The notes beneath the pieces were generated by a model, which was not told the DNA's origin, did not search any database, and saw only the letters and a list, made by a program, of their open reading frames with translations. From positions 186,001 to 250,000 of the forward strand of contig NZ_SCSK01000006.1 in assembly GCF_004297875.1 (NCBI RefSeq): DNA of 64,000 bases. The letters are read 5' to 3'. This DNA comes from Pandoraea sp. Lineage in GTDB: Bacteria > Pseudomonadota > Gammaproteobacteria > Burkholderiales > Burkholderiaceae. A program made the translations under genes and the position numbers. Of the stretch, positions 58,645 to 64,000 are shown piece by piece. Position 1 is the first letter of the stretch. The number at the start of each line of letters is the position of its first letter.

Positions 58645-60009
58645 TCAGGTCGGCTGCGCAAGCGCATCGAGCAATTTCTGATGCACACCACCGAACCCGC
58701 CGTTGCTCATCACCAGGATGTGATCGCCCGGCTGGGCCACAGCGGCAACCGCCCGCACCAAAGCATCCAGATCGCTGAAAGCCCGGGCCCGTTCGCCCAG
58801 AGGCGCCAGCGCGCCAGCCAGGTCCCAGCCGAGCGCCTCCTTGCCCGATGGCGCGCCATACCCGAAAACCAGATCGGCGTCGGCCAGGCTGCCCGGCAAT
58901 TGGGACTTCATCACACCGAGCTTCATCGTGTTCGAGCGCGGCTCCAATACGGCAAGAATGCGGGCCTCTGCGCCGATGCGGTGCCGCAATCCCGCGACCG
59001 TGGTGTGAATCGCCGTCGGGTGGTGGGCAAAATCGTCATATACGGCAACGCCGCGCACGGTCCCGCGCCATTCCATGCGACGCTTGACGTTTCTGAATTT
59101 GCCCAGTGACCCGATCGCCTGTTCCGGCGGCACGCCAACATGGCGGGCCGCAGCAACGGCGGCCAGCGCGTTCATGCGATTGTGCTCGCCTTGCAGATTC
59201 CACCTGACGGCGCCAAACGCCCGGTCCTGGTATCTCACCAAAAACTGTTCATCCGAACCATCGGCATGCCAGCCCCGGGGCACGCCGAATGATTCGACTT
59301 CGCTCCAGCATCCCCGGCTCAGGACTCGTTCGAAGGCGCTTTCGCGGCCATTGACGAGAATTCGCCCCTGCTCCGGGATGGTTCGCACGAGATGATGGAA
59401 TTGCGTCTCGATCGCTGCCAGATCAGGGAAGATGTCGGCGTGATCGTATTCGAGATTGTTCAGCACGGCGGTGCGCGGCCGATAATGCACAAATTTTGAG
59501 CGCTTATCGAAAAAGGCCGTGTCATATTCGTCCGCCTCGATCACGAAGAAATTCGCGTCGGTCAGGCGCGCCGAAATGCCGAAATTGAGCGGCACGCCGC
59601 CAACCAGAAAACCGGGCTGGTAGCCCGCGTCTTCCAGGATCCACGTCAGCATCGACGTGGTAGTGGTCTTGCCATGAGTGCCCGCCACGGCCATTACCCA
59701 TTTGTTTCGCAAGATGTGCTCGCCGAGCCATTGCGGACCGGATATATAGGGCAAATTGCGGTTGAGGATTTCCTCCATCAGCGGGTTGCCGCGCGAGACC
59801 ACATTGCCGATAACGAACAGGTCGGGCGCAAGCGCGACCTGCGATGCATCATAACCTTCGATCAGCCGAATACCTTGCGCTTCGAGTTGCGTGCTCATCG
59901 GCGGATAGACGTTGGCGTCGCAGCCCGTCACTGTATGCCCGGCCTCTGTCGCGAGCACGGCCAGGCCGCCCATGAAGGTGCCGCAGATACCCAGAATATG
60001 AATGTGCAT
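58645..60009 (-). CDS. mpl: UDP-MurNAc:L-Ala-gamma-D-Glu-meso-DAP ligase
   Basis: It reattaches the recycled murein tripeptide to UDP-MurNAc in the cytoplasm. 454 residues of the Mur ligase fold: HILGICGTFMGGLAVLATEAGH (N-terminal, Mpl-type GTFMGG), the ATP loop MAVAGTHGKTTTTSML, then LNNLEYDHADIFPDL and VYDDFAHHPTAIHTTV. It differs from MurC in the GTFMGG motif. It is divergent from the unknown gene at 60125. Confidence 0.96.
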   Translation of the reverse strand: MHIHILGICGTFMGGLAVLATEAGHTVTGCDANVYPPMSTQLEAQGIRLIEGYDASQVALAPDLFVIGNVVSRGNPLMEEILNRNLPYISGPQWLGEHILRNKWVMAVAGTHGKTTTTSMLTWILEDAGYQPGFLVGGVPLNFGISARLTDANFFVIEADEYDTAFFDKRSKFVHYRPRTAVLNNLEYDHADIFPDLAAIETQFHHLVRTIPEQGRILVNGRESAFERVLSRGCWSEVESFGVPRGWHADGSDEQFLVRYQDRAFGAVRWNLQGEHNRMNALAAVAAARHVGVPPEQAIGSLGKFRNVKRRMEWRGTVRGVAVYDDFAHHPTAIHTTVAGLRHRIGAEARILAVLEPRSNTMKLGVMKSQLPGSLADADLVFGYGAPSGKEALGWDLAGALAPLGERARAFSDLDALVRAVAAVAQPGDHILVMSNGGFGGVHQKLLDALAQPT

Positions 60010-60124
60010 GACTGATGATTGGCGCCGGCCGGGCGCGTCTGGTTAAACTTGCGGGAGCCATTGTAACCGGGTGGCTTCGGCTACCCTAGCGGGTAGCGCG
60101 AATGATTTCCGGTATGATGCCAGC

Positions 60125-60760
60125 ATGACGCGCAAAACCTGTTTGGACACTCACCGCCTGCGCGAGGAAATCGCCATGACCGCTGCCCGTCTGATCGCGG
60201 AAGACGGCCTCGATTATGCCTCCGCCAAACGCAAGGCGACCCGACAAATCACCGGAGAAGACAAAGTTTCCGGCGATTTGCTGCCGAATAACGAAGAAAT
60301 CGAAGAAGAAGTTCGCGCCTATCTCGATCTGTTTCAGGCCGACACGCATCCCGCGCAACTGCGCGAATTGCGCCTTACCGCGCTGACGCTAATGGAGCGG
60401 CTGCCCAACTATCACCTGCATTTGGTCGGAGCAGTGTTGAACGGCACGGCGACCCATCACTCCGACATCCACTTGCAGGCATTTTGCGACAACAGCAAGG
60501 ATCTGGCGATCGAGTTGCTGAATCAGGGCGTCCAGTACGAGGTGTCGGAAACACGCCATTTTGCCGGACGCGGCATGGTCGAGACCCTGAGCTTTCTGTG
60601 GCGCCAACATCGGCAGCCGCAGCCGATCGGAGTGCATATCGTCCTCTACACGCCAAGTGACCTGCGCAACGCAGCGAAACTGGACGCGAAAAAGCGGCCG
60701 CTCCGCTTGGACGCCGCCGGCCTCAGAGGTTTGCTGCACGATCAATTGACGCCCGTCTAA
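60125..60760 (+). CDS. Conserved nucleotidyltransferase-like protein of unknown function
   Basis: 211 residues from the ATG at 60125 (TRKTCLDTHRLREE). The first 75 residues are helical and charged (AARLIAEDGLDYASAKRKATRQI); the middle has YHLHLVGAVLNGTATHHSDIHLQAF, which resembles the GSxxxGxxxxxSDID pattern of minimal nucleotidyltransferases, though the Ser-rich loop is altered (GAVLNGTATHHSDIHL). I have seen homologues in Burkholderia genomes labelled from the neighbouring mpl, which is likely only annotation transfer. Activity is not established. Followed 15 bases later by the TlpA-type gene. Confidence 0.75.
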   Translation: MTRKTCLDTHRLREEIAMTAARLIAEDGLDYASAKRKATRQITGEDKVSGDLLPNNEEIEEEVRAYLDLFQADTHPAQLRELRLTALTLMERLPNYHLHLVGAVLNGTATHHSDIHLQAFCDNSKDLAIELLNQGVQYEVSETRHFAGRGMVETLSFLWRQHRQPQPIGVHIVLYTPSDLRNAAKLDAKKRPLRLDAAGLRGLLHDQLTPV

Positions 60761-60775
60761 AACGATTAACCGACG

Positions 60776-61300
60776 ATGAAGAAAAATCGATCGCTTTTCT
60801 TGCCATTGGTGGCCATTGCCGCTTTGGCGGCGGGCATCTATGTTGCTTGGCGGATCCATACTCCCCAACGGATCGGCGACCCGGCAGTGCAACTGCTATT
60901 CAGCACTCGACTCCCCGACCTCGCTGGCCGGGAGCAATCGCTGAGCCAGTGGCGGCAGCGAACGCTCGTCGTCAACTTCTGGGCGCCATGGTGCTCGCCC
61001 TGCGTTCAGGAAATGCCGGATCTCGCGAAAATCGCAAACGAATTCAAAGGCAAAAACGTTCAATTTGTCGGCATCGGCATCGATTCCGCCCCGAATCTCC
61101 AGGCTTTCGAGGCCAAAGTCAAGGTTCAATATCCGTTGCTGGTCGCCGGCTATGCCGGCACTGATCTGTCCCGCGCACTGGGCGACACCATGGGTGCCCT
61201 GCCCTTTACAGTGGTGATTGATCCCACGGGCAAGGTCCGGCTGTCGAAGCTGGGGCAGATTCAGCCGGACGAATTACGTTCTGCCTTGAATGCCTTGTAA
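60776..61300 (+). CDS. TlpA/ResA-type thiol-disulfide oxidoreductase
   Basis: 174 residues. A signal anchor (FLPLVAIAALAAGIYVAW, residues 8-25) puts the thioredoxin domain in the periplasm. The active site is WCSPC (Cys73 and Cys76) in VVNFWAPWCSPCVQEMP, and the cis-Pro is in GALPFTVVIDPTGK. Such proteins reduce disulfides, often in cytochrome c maturation. It follows the nucleotidyltransferase-like gene by 15 bases and is likely co-transcribed with it. Confidence 0.9.
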   Translation: MKKNRSLFLPLVAIAALAAGIYVAWRIHTPQRIGDPAVQLLFSTRLPDLAGREQSLSQWRQRTLVVNFWAPWCSPCVQEMPDLAKIANEFKGKNVQFVGIGIDSAPNLQAFEAKVKVQYPLLVAGYAGTDLSRALGDTMGALPFTVVIDPTGKVRLSKLGQIQPDELRSALNAL

Positions 61301-61449
61301 AATCAGCGATCATCGGTTCACCGGCAACCGACGCCGGACACAGCCGAGGCCATTCCGGCATCCTATATAATCGGGATATCTGCTGCGCGTACCGGTCAAA
61401 GGAAAAAATTCCGAACCTAGGGATTTCCCCCATCAAAATCTTTTGGCAC

Positions 61450-61478
61450 TGGACAAAATTCGCCAACTAGCGTTAAAT
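61450..61478 (+). promoter_or_regulatory. Candidate promoter of aroQ
   Basis: TGGACA (61450-61455) and TTAAAT (61473-61478) are separated by exactly 17 bases, placing the transcript start near 61485, about 25 bases before the aroQ ATG. Another TATAAT lies at 61366-61371 without a good -35 element. Confidence 0.45.
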
Positions 61479-61510
61479 TGCGGCCAATTTCTTCAATCTC
61501 CTCACGGAAC

Positions 61511-61957
61511 ATGCCTTATCGCATACTCGTCCTGCACGGCCCCAATCTGAATTTGCTGGGCACCCGGGAGCCAGGGGTATATGGTCATACGACGCTCGCC
61601 GATATCGAGCGGGCCTTGCAGACTCAGGCGCAAAGCGCTTCCGTGACCCTGGAGAGCTTTCAGAGCAATCACGAAGGCGCGCTGGTCGATCGCATTCAGG
61701 CGGCGGCCACCGATAAGGTCGATTACATCATTATCAATCCCGCCGCCTACACGCATACCAGCGTCGCCTTGCGCGATGCGCTGGCAGCGGTGGACATCCC
61801 GTTCGTGGAAGTACATTTATCGAACGTGCATCGCCGCGAAAGCTTCCGGCATCATTCATATTTTTCCGAATTGGCCGAGGGTGTGATTTGCGGTCTCGGC
61901 TGGCATGGCTACGGCTATGCCCTCGATTTCGCACTGCGCCGCTTGTCCGGCAACTGA
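61511..61957 (+). CDS. aroQ: Type II 3-dehydroquinate dehydratase
   Basis: The third step of the shikimate pathway. 148 residues, the normal type II size, from the ATG at 61511. Key residues: [20 protein letters not shown] with catalytic Arg and Tyr nearby, [17 protein letters not shown] with the conserved Asn, and [17 protein letters not shown]. Upstream order is thioredoxin then aroQ, downstream accB-accC, a well conserved arrangement. Confidence 0.96.
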   Translation: MPYRILVLHGPNLNLLGTREPGVYGHTTLADIERALQTQAQSASVTLESFQSNHEGALVDRIQAAATDKVDYIIINPAAYTHTSVALRDALAAVDIPFVEVHLSNVHRRESFRHHSYFSELAEGVICGLGWHGYGYALDFALRRLSGN

Positions 61958-62015
61958 AGATCTTATTTATTGCCGGACTTCGCGCCGGCCGACCACGAAT
62001 CAAGGAGCTTCCTTC

Positions 62016-62474
62016 ATGGATTTGCGCAAACTCAAGACATTGATCGACCTCGTCGCGGAATCGGGCATCTCCGAACTCGAAGTCACCGAAGGTGAAGGCA
62101 AGGTCCGCATCGTCAAAGCGCCGCCGCAAATCATGGCGGCGCCGATGCAAATGCAGATGCAGCAGCCGATGATGGCCCAGGCCACGGCAGCGCCGGCCGC
62201 CGTAGCGCCGACAGAGAGCGCGGCCCCGGCGGCGCCGCAAGGGCACGTGGTCACGTCACCGATGGTCGGAACCTTCTATCGCGCGCCATCGCCTGGCGCG
62301 GATCCCTTCGTGCAAGTCGGCGATACCGTCAAGGAAGGCCAGACCCTGTGCATCATCGAGGCCATGAAGCTGCTCAACGAAATCGAGGCCGACAAAGCCG
62401 GCGTCGTCAAGGAAATTCTCGGCGAGAACGGCCAGGCCGTCGAATATGGCCAGCCGTTGTTCGTGATCGGTTGA
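62016..62474 (+). CDS. accB: Acetyl-CoA carboxylase biotin carboxyl carrier protein
   Basis: It carries the biotin that shuttles carboxyl groups in acetyl-CoA carboxylase. 152 residues from the ATG at 62016. N-terminal helical part [17 protein letters not shown], then a Met/Gln/Ala/Pro-rich linker (about 40-75), then the biotinyl domain with biotinylated Lys118 in EAMKLLNEI and the protruding thumb [20 protein letters not shown] precedes the ATG. Followed 84 bases later by accC. Confidence 0.97.
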   Translation: MDLRKLKTLIDLVAESGISELEVTEGEGKVRIVKAPPQIMAAPMQMQMQQPMMAQATAAPAAVAPTESAAPAAPQGHVVTSPMVGTFYRAPSPGADPFVQVGDTVKEGQTLCIIEAMKLLNEIEADKAGVVKEILGENGQAVEYGQPLFVIG

Positions 62475-62558
62475 GCGCAGCCGGCTGCGCCCGACCGACG
62501 GCTCGGGCGCCTCAGCCCCGTCGGTCTCATCCCATCCTCCCTGCCAGGATCCCGGACA

Positions 62559-63920
62559 ATGTTTGAAAAAATCCTTATAGCCAACCGCGGCGAAATCGCC
62601 CTGAGAGTCCAGCGCGCGTGCCGCGAGCTCGGCATCAAAACCGTCGTCATCTACTCGGAAGCCGACAAGGAAGCCAAATACGTGCGCCTGGCCGACGAAG
62701 CAGTCTGCATCGGCCCAGCCCCATCTGCGCAAAGTTACCTGAACATGCCGTCGATTATCAGCGCGGCCGAGGTGACCGACGCTCAGGCCATTCACCCCGG
62801 TTATGGCTTTCTGTCGGAGAATGCCGACTTCGCAGATCGCGTCGAGCAGTCTGGCTTCACCTTCATCGGCCCGCGTCCCGACACCATCCGCCTGATGGGC
62901 GACAAGGTCTCGGCCAAGCAAACCATGATCAAGGCGGGCGTGCCATGCGTGCCCGGCTCCGAAGGCGCATTGCCCGACGACCCCAAGGAAATCGTGCGCA
63001 TAGCCCGGCAGGTCGGCTATCCGGTCATTATCAAGGCCGCCGGCGGCGGCGGCGGGCGCGGCATGCGCGTGGTGCATACCGAGGCAGCGCTGGTCAACGC
63101 GGTCAACATGACTCGCGAAGAGGCCGGTCGCGCCTTCGGCAATCCGGAAGTCTATATGGAGAAATTCCTCGAGAATCCTCGCCATATCGAAATCCAGGTG
63201 TTGGCCGACAAATACAAGAACGCGGTCTGGCTCGGCGAGCGGGATTGTTCGATGCAGCGCCGCCATCAGAAGGTGATCGAGGAAGCCACCGCACCGCACA
63301 TTCCGCGCCGCCTGATCGAGCGTATCGGCGACCGCTGCGCGGACGCCTGCAAAAAGATGGGCTATCTGGGTGCCGGCACGTTTGAGTTCCTGTACGAAAA
63401 CAATGAGTTCTACTTCATCGAGATGAACACGCGGGTTCAGGTCGAACACCCCGTGACCGAGATGATCACCGGCGTGGATATCGTTCAGGAACAGATCCGC
63501 ATCGCGGCTGGCGAGAAAATCGGCTTCCGCCAACGCGACATCGAATTCCGCGGTCACGCGATCGAGTGCCGGATAAACGCCGAGGACCCATTCAAGTTCA
63601 CGCCATCGCCGGGGCGCATCACCGCCTGGCACATGCCGGGCGGCCCCGGAATTCGAATCGATTCCCATGTCTACAACGGCTATTTCGTGCCGCCCAACTA
63701 CGACTCGATGATTGGCAAGATCATCGCGTATGGCGCCACCCGCGAGCAGGCCATCAATCGGATGCGCATCGCTCTGTCGGAAATCGTCGTTGAGGGTATC
63801 CAGACCAATATCCCCCTGCACCGCGAATTGATGCTCGATGCCAAGTTCGTCGAAGGCGGCACCAGCATTCACTACCTCGAGCACAAGCTGGCGCAGAAAT
63901 CCGCGGTCGACGGCAATTGA
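62559..63920 (+). CDS. accC: Acetyl-CoA carboxylase biotin carboxylase subunit
   Basis: ATP-dependent carboxylation of biotin on AccB with bicarbonate. 453 residues. [36 protein letters not shown], the glycine-rich [46 protein letters not shown] and [20 protein letters not shown] are all standard. Co-transcribed with accB; prmA starts 8 bases after its stop. Confidence 0.97.
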   Translation: MFEKILIANRGEIALRVQRACRELGIKTVVIYSEADKEAKYVRLADEAVCIGPAPSAQSYLNMPSIISAAEVTDAQAIHPGYGFLSENADFADRVEQSGFTFIGPRPDTIRLMGDKVSAKQTMIKAGVPCVPGSEGALPDDPKEIVRIARQVGYPVIIKAAGGGGGRGMRVVHTEAALVNAVNMTREEAGRAFGNPEVYMEKFLENPRHIEIQVLADKYKNAVWLGERDCSMQRRHQKVIEEATAPHIPRRLIERIGDRCADACKKMGYLGAGTFEFLYENNEFYFIEMNTRVQVEHPVTEMITGVDIVQEQIRIAAGEKIGFRQRDIEFRGHAIECRINAEDPFKFTPSPGRITAWHMPGGPGIRIDSHVYNGYFVPPNYDSMIGKIIAYGATREQAINRMRIALSEIVVEGIQTNIPLHRELMLDAKFVEGGTSIHYLEHKLAQKSAVDGN

Positions 63921-63928
63921 GTCCGGTC

Positions 63929-64000
63929 ATGTACCGCGAACTGGTGGTGGAGCTTGCGCGCGTGCAGGCCGAAGCATTGTCCGACGCGCTGCTCGATCTG
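63929..64000 (+). CDS. prmA: Ribosomal protein L11 methyltransferase, truncated by window end
   Basis: Only the first 24 residues are visible: MYRELVVELARVQAEALSDA and on. They match the N-terminus of Burkholderia PrmA, and accB-accC-prmA is the conserved order. The rest lies outside the window. Confidence 0.75.
   Translation, partial: MYRELVVELARVQAEALSDALLDL

Overview
The window is about 64 kb of GC-rich (mid-60s percent by eye) chromosomal DNA from a betaproteobacterium, almost certainly Burkholderiaceae (Burkholderia/Paraburkholderia/Pandoraea type). The evidence is gene order and families: hrcA-nadK-recN, oxyR-recG-queA-tgt-yajC-secD-secF, ruvC-ruvA-ruvB, accB-accC-prmA, a DUF4148 secreted protein and a YhdP-family giant next to glnE. 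I cannot resolve the genus. It is mostly core genome: I see no insertion sequence, prophage, CRISPR array, tRNA or rRNA.

Layout. 1-7.2 kb: truncated FecR-like exported protein, hrcA, nadK, recN, glnE. 7.3-13.8 kb: yhdP, a nitrilase-family amidase, tldD. 13.9-15.2 kb: aroG (DAHP synthase), preceded by what looks like a complete Phe/Tyr leader-peptide attenuator. 15.2-23.4 kb: PduO-type cobalamin adenosyltransferase, then a same-strand cluster of a D-lactate-dehydrogenase-like flavoprotein, glcD, a voltage-gated ion channel, glcE, glcF and an LrgA/LrgB pair. 23.4-27.5 kb: gpx, a lone pilT, yggS, proC, ubiA. 27.6-30.7 kb: anaerobic ribonucleotide reductase cassette (nrdD, a separate 64-aa glycyl-radical protein, nrdG) with an Fnr-like box, two NrdR boxes and a terminator. 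30.7-35.3 kb: dps, a possible 29-aa ORF, oxyR, DUF4148 protein, recG on the minus strand. 35.4-41.2 kb: queA, tgt, yajC, secD, secF with a terminator. 41.3-47.5 kb: dgkA, purB, a glutathione S-transferase, a GltB-like FMN protein, mnmA, a Nudix hydrolase. 47.8-54.6 kb: pntAA-pntAB-pntB, mtnN, a THUMP-domain rRNA methyltransferase, eda-like aldolase, HCCA isomerase, hemJ. 54.7-64 kb: ruvCAB, an MpaB-type protein, a YqiA-type esterase, mpl, a nucleotidyltransferase-like unknown, a TlpA-type thioredoxin, aroQ, accB, accC and the start of prmA.

How the genes work together. aroG and aroQ supply the shikimate pathway; the aroG leader would tune it to Phe/Tyr-tRNA charging. glcDEF with LrgAB suggests glycolate uptake and oxidation. 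OxyR, Dps and Gpx form an oxidative-stress group, and the NrdDG cassette gives dNTP synthesis without oxygen under apparent NrdR/Fnr control. YajC-SecDF serves protein export, RecN, RecG and RuvABC recombination repair, AccBC fatty-acid initiation, and PntAB NADPH supply.

Most notable: the four-segment attenuator in front of aroG (13900-14095), the class III ribonucleotide reductase whose glycyl-radical domain is a separate gene (29750-29944), and a zinc-ribbon K+ channel gene translationally coupled into a glycolate oxidase operon (19049-19915).
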